This document shows, piece by piece, positions 10,251 to 21,411 of a DNA stretch of 64,000 nucleotides. Position 1 is the stretch's first letter; the number at the start of each line of letters is the position of its first letter. The notes under the pieces were generated by a model. The model was not told the DNA's origin, did not search any database, and worked only from the letters and a program-made list of their open reading frames with translations. The position numbers and the translations under genes were made by a program. Source of the DNA: Theocolax elegans (taxonomy: Eukaryota > Arthropoda > Insecta > Hymenoptera > Cerocephalidae); the NCBI GenBank assembly GCA_026168455.1, contig CM047428.1, positions 1,740,887-1,804,886 of the forward strand. The letters run 5' to 3'.

Positions 10251-11494
10251 GTGTTGAGATAGGGGTAAGGTGTGCGCAACCGATGAAGGTTGAATGATTT
10301 TGGTAAGTGAAGTTAACCGCGTTAAGTAGATGCGAGGTAATTAGTTGTCGGATGCTTTCTGGTATGTAGTAGAAATAACGAAAAAGGAAGAAACTCTGTT
10401 AACTGACGGTTTCGGTTACCTGAGCGTAGATCGACCCCGATTAAGCTCACCAACGAGGGAGAGTGAAAGCGCGAGAGGTAGAGAGAGGTAGAGAGAGATG
10501 GAGCAAGTCTGAGCTTTCATGGAAGAGTCGAGGCAGTAACAATCAGGTTTAATTAATAACCTGTAATCTCGGTGCCGCTGGGTTTTCCCCCTTCTGTAGG
10601 TGCCTCTAACGAATATATAGAGCCTCGACTCTTACTCCAGTTGGGGAAGGGGGGAGAAAAGACCCCTCGTTCCTAAGCTGATCCCTCGGCTGTGTATAAA
10701 CCTCGCTTTATCTTCCCCTTGCGCGCACGCTTGCTTTTCACACTTTACGCTCTTCCTATCCCACCCCCCCTTCCCCAGCCCCACTAGGTCGTTTGGTCTC
10801 GGTGATAATCTCTACTTTTTACCCGCTAACTCCATGCGTCTGGAAATTTTCAATTTCTTTCTTGCCACCAAGTCGTCTATGTGTGTATGTGCATGTGCAT
10901 GTGTATGTGGATACGCAACTTATAGGAGTCAATAGATAAACGAATACGATGGACAATCAAATACCGGATATGTATTTCGAAAAGAGAGTATTAATTGACT
11001 TTTTGGAAGCGAACTTGTTACGGATTGATGATACACGAGAGTAGCTTTTTTCAGTCTTGTTATATGCATTTGTTTCTGTTTCTTATTATACTTAAATTTT
11101 ATCTTTTTACCCGTACATTTCGAAGGTAAACAACGACAGAGACGTGGGTTGTGTTTAGAGATTGGGAATCGAACCACGAACCTCCGATCTGCCAATCCAT
11201 TCTTCATTCGCTTCCACTTTAACTTGGAAGCTAATTGAACTACGGTGGAATTATATACCTATATACGATCTGTCTATATATATGTATACAGACAAAATAA
11301 TCGCCGGAAAGTAAATCGTTTAATCGATCGACAAAGATCGGGAATCGAACCCGGTATTCAACGAATTTTTGGATAATACTAAACGATAAGACCGACTTAA
11401 GCACTTCTATTCTATTCGGTAGAAATTGCGTGTTTCCTCGATAAGTAAGGAAAAGCAAATATACAATAGGTATAAGGAGAGGTATATATACTTG
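10251..11494. repeat. Duplicated block d, copy 2
   Basis: Near-identical to 7344-8590 (offset about 2907 bp), with tRNA-like modules 6 (11152-11252, B box 11165-11175) and 7 (11328-11400, B box 11341-11351) on the minus strand. It ends near TATACTTGGAAG, after which the sequence becomes unique. The same CTTGGAAG word follows the repeat r in units 1 and 2, so it may mark the original junction. Confidence 0.8.
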
Positions 11495-11836
11495 GAAGAA
11501 AGTTGCTACACCGTGGAATCGATCGGATCGAAGTAAATCCGAGGGTTCGGAGGACAAGAACAACAGGGGTTGCTGATGATGGCTGACGCTGGGCTGGTGG
11601 TGGTTCGTGGTGGATGGTGGTGTAGGGGTGTCGCTCTCGCTAGAGTCCTCGCCGGCGAGCGGCACTTGATTACGTCAGTTAGGGGCTCGCGGCTCAATTC
11701 TGGGAGGGAGGGCGAAAGAGAAATCGCGCGCAAGCGCCGCAGACGCCCCTCTACCTCCTCCACCGCCACTGCACCCTCACCGACCCCCCCCCCCCTTCAC
11801 CCACCTCTCACGCTCCCACAGCGTGCGCGCTAAACG
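11495..11836. promoter_or_regulatory. CpG-rich island with CRE-like TTACGTCA
   Basis: Unique GC- and CpG-rich DNA bordering the duplicated region. It contains GATTACGTCAG (a CREB/ATF-type word), GCCGGCGAGCGGC and a C-run. Overlapping frames of 87 codons exist on both strands (11506-11769 minus, 11570-11833 plus), but both are of biased composition and neither has a recognisable domain or splice context. A promoter, 5' untranslated exon or enhancer are all possible. Confidence 0.35.
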
Positions 11837-11891
11837 TAATTAAACGGATGGTTTCCGCATTAGCCGCGATTGGATAAGCATTCATCGATTA

Positions 11892-11929
<38 letters not shown>

Positions 11930-12300
11930 GGTTTGTCGCTGAATAACCTTATCGACGAGCTTGGGCGAGGCTTCCTCCCCCACCGTTATATCTCTTTTCT
12001 TCAAGTTTCGAGAGTGTTCACCTTACATCCTGTTCGTCAGTTAGTCAACTGCAACTCCGTGCCACTCGGAGAATTATATTTATCATCATTACGAATGAAT
12101 TGAGTGTTACTTTAATTGCGAAGAGATCGTCGTGTCGTAGTTTACCTTATATTATAGGTTATAAAGTGCCGATCAAGGGAGTCCTCCAAATTTTATGATT
12201 TGTTTCGTCTTAATTGGGATAGTAACTACCGAGGATGACGTCAGAAGTTTCAAAGCACGTTACGATTCGACGGGCGCTTAATATCCCATTTTTCCAAAAA
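11837..12300. other. Homeodomain-site-rich sequence and (CT)n
   Basis: CGTAATTAAACGGATGG and GCGATTGGATAAGCATTCATCGATTACC near 11836-11890 (quoted as separate short words) look like conserved insect non-coding DNA: TAATTA-type sites plus a CCAAT-like word. A (CT)n run of about 28 bp follows at 11896-11923. No exon is recognised. Confidence 0.3.
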
Positions 12301-12817
12301 AAAACTGAAATATTCGTACATGTGGTATATAACTAAAAGGCAAAATTAGATAATTACTAATACATAGTACCTTAAAATGATCAATAACAGCTATCTCTAG
12401 TAGTAGAAATTGAGAATTTTCAAGTTAGTTAAATCCATTTGAATTGGTCATTAATTAGGCAAACATTTAATCATTGACTATTTATGGTCGAACGATTAGT
12501 GGCTAATAAAAAAACATTTTTGTTAATACTTTCATTTCTGCTAAGGGCGTACAAAGAATTTTCCAATAAAAAAATAACATCGTGTCGATTGCGTTAAGCT
12601 TGTAACAGTTGCAACAGCAGTTTGAAAAACAAAAATAATAACTAAAAAATCCAGAATATTAGTAAATAAATCGAACCGCAACAACTTTGACCCTTCTATC
12701 TCCATAATTTGGAGGCTATACAGGGTTCGAACCATCCAGTTTTACCGCATCGACACGGTTAATTTTATAGGTACATTCCCGCCGTGTGGAAGAAGCAAAC
12801 GATACCTCGTATATTCC

Positions 12818-12820
<3 letters not shown>
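12301..12820. other. AT-rich spacer, nothing recognised
   Basis: Low-copy AT-rich sequence without convincing exon, RNA gene or repeat. Short minus-strand frames end in the AG microsatellite that follows and are not credible genes. Confidence 0.5.

Positions 12821-12862
<42 letters not shown>
12821..12862. repeat. (AG)n microsatellite, about 21 units
   Basis: Uninterrupted AG dinucleotides. It produces poly-SL frames on the minus strand. Confidence 0.95.
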
Positions 12863-12867
<5 letters not shown>

Positions 12868-14189
12868 AGAAAAAGAGTATTGCAATAAATCTCTCGTACG
12901 AAATCGACACAAGATTCTACGAATTCGTTTAGAAGAAAAAAAAGGAGGAGAAGATGAGGAAGACACTCTCGGTGTTCAGTACACGAAAACCTAATGAGTT
13001 GTATACGCGGAATTCCCCAAAAAATCTTGGTGATAAAAAAGAGAGAAAGAGGGAGAAGGAGAAGGAGAAGAAGAAGAAGGAGAAGAAGCAACACTCAAGG
13101 GTCTCGTCGCGCAAAATAGGTGCTCGCGGTGAGAAGACAAGAAAAAAAAAAGGAGAACGAGGTAAGCGTCTCGATCGACTCATTCCAAGTGCTAGAGCGG
13201 AATAAAAAGAAGAATGAGGAGGAGGAGAAAGAGAACGGGAGAGGCGTTTTTACGTCGGGTCCACCGGATTCGAAAAAGGTATTTTATACAGCTGCGCCGT
13301 GTAGCTACAGAGTCGCTCGATCGATCCTACCGAGGCGGTGAAACTCCCTGTCGTCGTCGTCGTCGTCGTCGTCCTCGTCGAAAGAGGATGAAAATAACCA
13401 GCTAGGTATATAACAAGCTGCTGCTGGTGGTGATGGTGGTACGGGTACTGTTCGTGGTAGTGGTAGAAAGAGACTTTATCGAGTCCTCTTTTTCCCTTCT
13501 CTTTCCCTCTAGACGAGAAACGAGGGAAGAGGTATAAAGCTACCTCCCAGACTTTGGAAAACTTTTAAATCTGTCGCTGCTCTCGAGAGCTGGCTGCCGA
13601 CACGCGATATTATACTTTTAATCTTAACGAATACATGTATGAACGACATTTCTTTTTTCTTTTTTCTTTTTTCTTTTCTCTTCTCTTCTTTTTGAGAACA
13701 TATTCTCTTCTATATAGAGTATGACGCATCGTCAGGTAATAATTTAAAAAGAATATCTTTTTTAAAGAATTTGAATTGGTCAGATTATGTTGTAACCTAC
13801 ATTACACATATATATACATTAAAATGAGATATCCAAAAAATGTGGGAACACATGTAAATTTTTTTCCATCTCAATATAGTATGTCCAATAGCAATTTACC
13901 AAAAATTTTGTAATAAGTACACTTTTTTTTTAAATTAAACGATATAATGTATTAGTTTCTTTAGACCCAGATGTAAAGAACAAATTTATCTCTGTATCTA
14001 TACAACATCAAGGAAGCAATCATCAGCACCTAGAAACGACTGAAAAATTTATAGTATCGCCAGAAAATTGGACTATACAATGATATCTAAGGAACATTAT
14101 ATATATATATACAATGCCTTATCTGAATATTCTTCCAGCAACATCATCAATAACATTAATGTATATGTAAAATAATATATATATATATT
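12863..14189. other. Purine-rich then AT-rich DNA, no gene
   Basis: 12940-13260 is strongly purine-rich on the plus strand (GAGAAGAAG runs). It gives opposed charged (K/E/R) and S/F/L frames that are compositional. A CGT/CGTCGT trinucleotide run lies near 13350-13380 and a CTTTT run near 13650-13690. From 13.7 kb it becomes AT-rich with nothing recognisable up to the 3' end of the exon at 14.2 kb. Confidence 0.5.
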
Positions 14190-14206
14190 GCGATTGTACA
14201 ATCTCC

Positions 14207-14216
14207 TTTATTTATT
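14207..14216 (-). terminator. Polyadenylation signal AATAAATAAA (minus strand)
   Basis: On the minus strand two overlapping AATAAA hexamers lie about 95-120 bp downstream of the stop codons of the terminal exon at 14309-14376. This is a normal distance for a short insect 3' UTR. A TTGT-containing stretch follows. Seen directly; the pairing with the exon is inference. Confidence 0.5.
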
Positions 14217-14308
14217 GAATACAATCCAAGAATATAAATCAGAGTATCTAGCGCACACATGCGGAAAATAGTAAATAGTGATAGATGGTCTTAAATGTAT
14301 ATGTATAC

Positions 14309-14376
14309 TTAGGTATTAAAGAAGGCTAGTTGTGTCGATTTACTACTTCCTCCTCTTCCTTCAGTTGCTTCCACTT
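14309..14376 (-). CDS. Candidate 3'-terminal coding exon, gene unknown
   Basis: Minus-strand reading shows a complete 3' splice context: branch-point-like TATTAACGAG, pyrimidine tract TCTTTCATTTTT and ACAG ending at 14377, then AAGTGGAAGCAACTGAAGG. Two of the three phases stay open to a stop. One gives KWKQLKEEEEVVNRHN and stops at TAG (14326-14328). The other gives VEATEGRGGSSKSTQLAFFNT and stops at TAA (14309-14311). I cannot choose between them without the upstream exon, so the feature covers the longer one. A double AATAAA follows at 14207-14216. The gene would run leftwards from higher coordinates; I could not find its other exons with confidence. I do not recognise either C-terminus. 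It could also be a chance acceptor followed by open sequence. Confidence 0.45.
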
Positions 14377-17300
14377 CTGTAAAAATGAAAGACTCGTTAA
14401 TAGATGTATTATACAAAAAAAGAACCATTTGTTGTAAGCGAAATTCATTGTATATAACAGTGTATACATACATACCATTTTAAATCGCTAATAACCATAA
14501 GATGTATACGACTCTATAATATCGTATGAATATTTTAGAATTCTTATAAAATTCTAGTGAAGTTTGTGCTAGGTAATGTTTATATGGATATGAGATGCCA
14601 ACCGTATCATAAATAATATATTTTTTTCCAGAATATCTTTCAGCTCTGGCCAAATTGTGATGAAGTTTCTACTGGAAAATGGTCACAAGCATAAGGGATC
14701 CGCATAATTTTTTATAGTCAAGAATTTCCTTGATCGTTGGTCAAATTATACTAGAGAATATTCGCATGGGTTCGATGTATAATTTTTATATTTCTAGGAT
14801 CATCCTGGAATTCAAATTCAATGTATTCACATTTAGCATCAATATTTTAAGTACTTCGGGTTGACGTCTCATATTTTCTGAATGTCTAGAACCTATTGTT
14901 CCAATCTGAAGCTTGGAATCCGAGGTTCACAAGTAAAAGAAAATCAGTATGGGAAAAGAGTCTCGAATATCTAAATATCTTGAAGGAATCTTAACAAACG
15001 TCAATTCAAACATCAATTCAAACTTACACACAATTTATTGAAGCTTGTATTTTATAGTTCCAGACTGTGTAGCACAATTTGTAAAATTTAAATAATTAAA
15101 CAAAAATTCATTCGAGGGAAAAAAGGGAGATATTTTTCTATCTATGACGTGGTGTTAAATTCAGGTTAAATGTGTTGTAACCCAACACTTAAAGTCGGTA
15201 TCAGCGGGTGTGTTTGCAAAACAATATATTTGTGTTCTTGGCGGAAAAGTCGTATACGGCTCCGGAGTATTTCTGTTAACTTAATGTATACCTACCTTAC
15301 GTTACTCTTAACGTTGTATTTAGTCGATACTTTATGTGTTATAGGTTCGAATAAATATTGTATAAGTTTATTAATTTTTCTTTATTTTCTTTAATTTAAA
15401 TTTCTTATACTACTTAGAAATTTATTCTATTCTTCACTTTAATCTAACTCTTATCTAATTATATATATGGATGTCTTATGGGACATCACAATGTAATAAA
15501 CAGTTGTTACAAGTTTTGCAAACTACAACGTGGACGTACAAAAGTAATGTTAGAAAAAGAAAAATATCTTAATACGAGAAAAATAATCCATTTATTTCCT
15601 TTTGAATCAATTAAATTTGTATACAAAACTCGGTAAAAGTCTGGTATTCAGTTTAGAAATGTTCGTTGGTATAAATTTCTCCAAGACATCGTCTAAACAT
15701 GTTTCCCTATAAACTCTTTCCAGACCAACTAATACTTACTACTTACCAAATCTGCAGGTGGGAGAGATTAGCGATTATGCGTATCCGTAAAAAATCAAAG
15801 TAAAATTCGATTGCACTGATGGACCTAAAAATCCAACTAGTGCGGGTATCAATAAATAATGACACACCCATAGCGTTCCATTAAAAACTAGAATTGTACG
15901 TCCGATTCTAAAATGAAAAATGGAAAAACGAAGAACGAACAACGCATCGAAATAGGAAAGTGAAATATTCTCGTGTGGTAAGCAATTTTTAATTTCCACC
16001 GAGTAACAAAAAAATAGGATGAAAATGGGAAAACTAACGAGCGTCGCGTGTAACCGAAGAAGAGAGAAAGAGAGAAGGTAGAAGGAATTACGTACATCAC
16101 TCGAGCCAATTACTCTCTTCTCGATCCCAGAGAAATGATTTATCCGTTGGTGCTCTTTTCTATATTTCTCTCTTTTCGTTTCACCACCCCCACCGTCCCT
16201 CTCTTCCTCCTCGTTTTTTTCCCCCGAGGAAGCAAAAGCTCCAAATCAATTACCATCCATCTAGATTCGATTACTTCGAGATGAGAGAGTGACTATATAC
16301 ACTATGTTTTCTTTGTGTATGTATATAACCTTGTATTATCGATGTCGCGTTTATTTGATCCATATGGGTTATATACTTTGCAACTGAGCGATCTCCGTAT
16401 TTTCATTTTAACGATGCGAACGATTATTCTACACATTTCAAATGAAGACGAAAGATATGAAATGGGAGACAGAAAGATCTTCATTTTTGTTATAGACACA
16501 GTTAAGATCGACCTTTTTCTTCTTTTTATACGTTAGTTCTGTTTTTTATTCGTCTGTTAGCATGCTAAGGACCAAGTGTTTAAATTTAACGTAAGAATAA
16601 AAGATACCCAAACTATTTAATGACGATTGATTTATCACGATTCTAAGTAGGTATATATAACCTCCAAAGTATAACAATCGATGAAAAATCTCAGTAATAC
16701 AAGAAATACGGCCAATTAATGATATTATCTTTCGTTCAATTAAAAATAATGTGAAAAATTACAATTATTATTTAAAAATGTGTAAAATTATTATCGCATA
16801 TATTTTTTACTATATACATAATGTTCATTCGCTGCGTGTCTCTTCACAATATAGTAGTGTAGTCAGCCTAGGTTGCAAATCCTTGTAAATTATAGGTTGT
16901 AGATCCTTATATATATTTACAACATAGGAACCCTAATAAAAATAAAAATACGTATTTTCATTACGTAAAAAATACACGTAAAATATTTACGTATACACTT
17001 TTGTTTCAAATGTATACGTCTATATATGCATAAAATAGATAAAAGGTATTCGTAAATTTTATTACGTATTACTTATTTGGAGATTTAATAGTACGTAAAT
17101 ACACAAATAAAGATATTTTAAAATTTACAGTACCATCTTTCATCCATTAATAATACGAAAAAAAACCACGTTTCATAATGCTACTTCCAGAGTTCTATCA
17201 AGGTTAATAAATATTCAAACAACCTTTTCTTTCTCAGTCTAATCCAAAAAAAAAATAGTTACATTGAAAGAGTCTTGGCACATAACCTATAAAACAGGTA

Positions 17301-17720
17301 CTCATAACCTCAAACTATCAAATACGTTCGAAATTGTACCAAAGTATTTTATCGATCCTCATTAATCCACACATATTTCAACGTGAGTATAATAATAATA
17401 AGTAATAATATGAAGAAAAAGAATCTGGTATAGTATATACGGTATACGAACAAAGCATATTGAATATTTCTTTTTCCATGATATTATATATACCTATGCA
17501 TGGTGTATGCGACTCGTTTCATCTTTCTTTTTTTTTCTTCTCCTCGGTATGGATTCGCGCGTATAAACCGAGAAATTTACAGTTCGTACGTAATTCCAGC
17601 AGTTTACGCTCTTTCTCGCTATACCTATACGAAGCGCTTGTTATTATGCCCTTTCCGAACGATCTTATATATCTTTTCGCGTAACGACATCGATATATAC
17701 ATATAAAAAGTACGTGTACA

Positions 17721-17758
<38 letters not shown>

Positions 17759-18783
17759 CAGCGAACCGTACAATATTTTTTATGTTCCCGACCATTTTCC
17801 TTTTTTTCTTTATATATTATCCAATGAAATAAAGTATCATGGCGATTTAAGTGACTTTGAGGTTATGCAAGATTTTTGATAATTCGGTCGAAATGAAGAT
17901 CGTTGATTAAAAGTGCTACTGGTGCGTACAATTTTGTTGGGATTTGCAAGAGGGGGGAAAGGAGGATCCTATAAAATATCGGAGAATCACGTGGTTGAAG
18001 AGAGAATTTTTTAATTAATTTTGGTGGATTAAAAAAGAAAAAAAAAGTTTACAAAGAGATGAATAAATTTTTTGGAGCTTCCGTGATACATATATATATA
18101 TATATGCGAGTGGAAATATTATATATTATATATATAAAAGGGAATTTGTGTCTGTAAAAATTACACATTTCAGTGCGGTAAATTTGGGTCGGTATCGGTT
18201 TTGTCGGTAAAAATTAACTTAAATATTACCGTGACATCGAATGAAAAATTAGGTACGTGTATCAACAATCGGATAAAAAGATTGACTTAAAAATTATAGT
18301 AACACTTATTAACGATTATAGGTTAATGATTAATTAATATTCGTTTATGAAGGTTTTAGTGAAAAAAAAATTTGTTGTAATACAATTTCCAGAAAATATA
18401 AATAAATAAATATTAAATGTGTATTATACAATCGGTTATTCGAGAACAAAATTAACCTTTAAGAATTATACATGTAAACAAGATTAAATTAGTTACGTAA
18501 CGTGATTATAACGTACGTCTAATCGACCGAAAAAATAAGTTAATCTCAAAAATCCATAAAATTTCTAAGGATTTCAATACATCGTCTCTGTGTATTTATA
18601 CGGTTTTCGGGTTACCCCGCATCCGATATAAAAATTCGATCTCAAGTCGGTCATATATATATAACTATTTAAATGTATATATTTCCAATTAATAATCCTT
18701 TTTTTGTTGTGTAACAACTGCACTCGCGATAAGTGAAACGGTGCGCACACACTTGTGTATAGATATATATATATAGACAATTA
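14377..18783. other. AT-rich DNA, possible intron of minus-strand gene
   Basis: If the exon at 14309-14376 is real, this is its upstream intron. It holds no convincing exon. A donor-like GTAAGT on the minus strand near 15735-15745 follows CTGCAGATTTG, but the frames above it are broken. A (TA)n run of about 29 bp lies at 17723-17751. Short frames around 16.3-17.7 kb are rich in I/Y from TATA repeats. Confidence 0.45.
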
Positions 18784-18915
18784 TCGGGTATTGTCTCTCG
18801 TGTAGGGGGGGCAGTCAAATATGTCGAGGCGAACGAAAATAATAATTCCCCGATATATAGACAATTTAATACATCGATCGAGTTATATACGGTTTAAATA
18901 TATAAACTAATTAAT
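18784..18915. repeat. 130-bp repeat, copy 1 of 3
   Basis: Begins TCGGGTATTGTCTCTCGTGT, then a run of seven G, CAGTCAAATATGTCGAGGCG, ATAATAATTCCCCGAT, and ends in TATAAACTAATTAAT. It recurs in the same orientation at 19152-19283 and, shortened, at 19284-19371. The copies are almost identical apart from the G-run and the TATA stretches. Confidence 0.9.
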
Positions 18916-19151
18916 TGATCGGTCTCCGTTTTCGGAGCCGCAGTGCGCTTTCACCCGCACTCTCGGTGAAAAGATACGGAAAACGCGATAATGGATCGTA
19001 GACATTATTTCCATATTTTCCATAAAACAGAATCGTTATTGTTGTACGCGCACACGCACGCATGCATACATAGATACATGTATCTATACAGATAGATATA
19101 GATACGCACACCCGCGTGTATATAGATATATGTATGAAAATGAAATTCATT
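18916..19151. other. Spacer between 130-bp repeat copies
   Basis: GC-rich start (GTTTTCGGAGCCGCAGTGCG) then alternating purine-pyrimidine runs (CACACGCACGCATGCATACA, TATAGATACA). No gene seen. Confidence 0.5.
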
Positions 19152-19283
19152 TCGGGTATTGTCTCTCGTGTAGGGGGGGCAGTCAAATATGTCGAGGCGA
19201 ACGAAAATAATAATTCCCCGATATATATACAATTTAATACATCGATCGAGTTATATACGGTTTAAATATATAAACTAATTAAT
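19152..19283. repeat. 130-bp repeat, copy 2 of 3
   Basis: Full-length copy in the same orientation as copy 1, again with seven G. Copy 3 follows it directly. Confidence 0.9.
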
Positions 19284-19371
19284 GGTAATTGTCTCTGTGT
19301 AGGGGAGGGGGGGGGGGCAGTCAAATATGTCGAGGCGAACGAAAATAATAATTCCCCGATATATACAATTT
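19284..19371. repeat. 130-bp repeat, copy 3 of 3 (truncated)
   Basis: Shares TTGTCTCT-GTGTAGGGG through CCCCGATATATACAATTT and then stops. The G-run is longer and broken by one A. The lost right third is the TTTAAATATATAAACTAATT part. Confidence 0.85.
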
Positions 19372-20681
19372 CGCTTGGACGCAACGATAATGGAAAGTGC
19401 CCCCTCTCTTTCCTCCCGATGTACCGGCCTAGCTCCCCTCTCCGAGCCGCGCCACCCACCGAGAGGAGTGGTATAGATGCGTATTTTAATAACTCGCTAA
19501 TTGGCACCGAGTTTCGCGCTCGCCAACCCCACCCCCATTCGCCCGTTTAATTAGGAATCGCGGTTTATTATGCCAACAGTTGTCATAATAGCCTTTCCTC
19601 CCTCTCGAGATATGTGTGCGTGTGTGTGTGTGTGTGTGTACGGTGATTTGCCTATGCCTCCCTTATACACTTTTTACCTTTTTTACTTTCTTTCGAGCCA
19701 CGCGTGTAATTAACGCTGTATCCACTCGGGATAATTTTCCATTTAGATTAAACACGCGTGTCTCTCTCTCTCTCTCTCTCTCTTTTCGTTGTATTTATAC
19801 ATTTTTTTTTATTGAAGAAATTTGGGTTTTTTTTCGTGTTCCAGGGTATGTGTACGTATACGAGTGTGCGAATTTTCTCTTTCTTTATTCCCCGCCGCGA
19901 GAGTTGTGTTTGAATTATATAATATATACAATAGGGTATACCGCGCGTGTAAAAATCACTCGAATATTCAAATAAATTTTTATTCAATGCGTGCGGGCGT
20001 CCGCGGAGATAACTTTTAACGTTAAGTGGATGTATTTGGAGAGAGGGTGAGGGTTCGATGGGTGGTAATTATTGTACGAGCGTTTTCATTATTTAAATTA
20101 AAATATACATATATATGTATATTATGAATAAAAGAGATGGGTTATATATTAATCAATAGAGTGAACGTGCACGTACACCTACACGTGTTATATTAATTAA
20201 AATAAAGTTCTTCGTTATCGAAATCATGATCACGGGCCTCTATATTGACCTATCGCCAAGTTTATGTCAAAGTATATAGAGGGTGATTATATATGGACCG
20301 GATTTGGATTTCATTAACTAACCGTAATTATGTATATTATAAGTAATAGTCTTAAGTGGCATAAGTGGATTTCGAATTGTGCGGTATTATTATATGCGAT
20401 CCGGATCCACCACCGGAATAACATTTTAAGATCCTGTAAACTTTAAGCTGCGCCTGATCAATCTGAAATTTTATGTCGAGTAGAGAAATTGATATACCGC
20501 AGTACATCCGATCCAGTCATGATTTACCTGAGGACACACATTTACGGGACTTCAGGGTAAACAATCCGAGTCTGATCAGGATTAAAATAATATACCGAGA
20601 TTGGAAATTAAACTCGAAAACGCATTTCGAATCCAGTTTCGTATAAGATCAAAAACCGGCCCTGATTTGGCAATCATAATA
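19372..20681. other. Mixed CpG patch, microsatellites, old repeat relics
   Basis: 19376-19600 is GC-rich (CTCCGAGCCGCGCCACCCACC) and could be regulatory. (GT)n lies at 19621-19638 and (CT)n at 19760-19783. 20.2-20.66 kb has several diverged words around GATCCGGATCC, GATCAGG and CCTGAGGAC that look like decayed internal repeats. No exon is recognised. Confidence 0.4.
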
Positions 20682-21195
20682 CCCCTAGTAGAAATTTAAA
20701 ACTAAGAACTAGGAATTAAAAATTGGTAGTAAGTACCTTGTGATGAAACGCTTTTTCTCCCATTTTATTAGCATTTAATAGAATGACCACAACCTCAAAA
20801 CATTCGAATAATGCTTCCAGCTTTCCGGAAAGAGTAAACTTCAAAATTCCTATAGTTTCGGATGGGTTTTTAACGTTTTCGTCTGATTTGCAACTAATTT
20901 CTGTTGTATTTTCAGTATTTACGAAGATAAAAGCTGTTTTATTAGATTTTTCACTTGTCCATTTTTAATAGATATTTAATAGGACATAACTAGACTCAAC
21001 TATAATCTATATTTACAAGCTCAAAATGGGAGAAAAATAGGATTTTCCATTAATAAATGGTCACAAAATGTGAGAAAAAGCGTTTCATCGATAGGAGAAA
21101 AATGGGCACATTTTTCGCCTATTTTTTGCCCATTCTATTCAAACAGTCTATTTAATACTTATTTAATGGAATATGATTTCTACCAGGGACTATAT
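20682..21195. mobile_element. Small inverted-repeat (MITE-like) element
   Basis: GATGAAACGCTTTTTCTCCC at 20742-20761 is repeated inverted at about 21071-21090. Outside these, CCTAGTAGAAATTT (20683-) and CTGGTAGAAATCAT (rc of about 21176-21191) also match, so the arms extend to about 510 bp in total. A frame of 61 codons (20783-20968) inside has no recognisable domain. The same CCCTAGTAGAAATTTAA word occurs at about 59910, suggesting a dispersed family. No clear target-site duplication is visible. Confidence 0.5.
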
Positions 21196-21411
21196 TATGT
21201 ATATAATACTTCATGACCGTATAATAATTCGCACCCGATCAAAGTTAAGATCCAACTCACTAAACATGAAAACCTATGGCGATAATGTGCATTCTGTTTC
21301 ATAAAATATCTAATACATATTCCATATAATTATTACATTGCACGAATCAAAAGGCGCGATAGCGCCTGAATGCAAGTATGCAGGCGCGTAAGCCCTTATT
21401 ATACAGCTAAC

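Noticed and set aside
15735..15800. Minus-strand exon ending at CTGCAGATTTG|GTAAGT
   Set aside because: The frame reading into the donor meets a stop about 140 bases upstream without a plausible acceptor; no conserved residues recognised.
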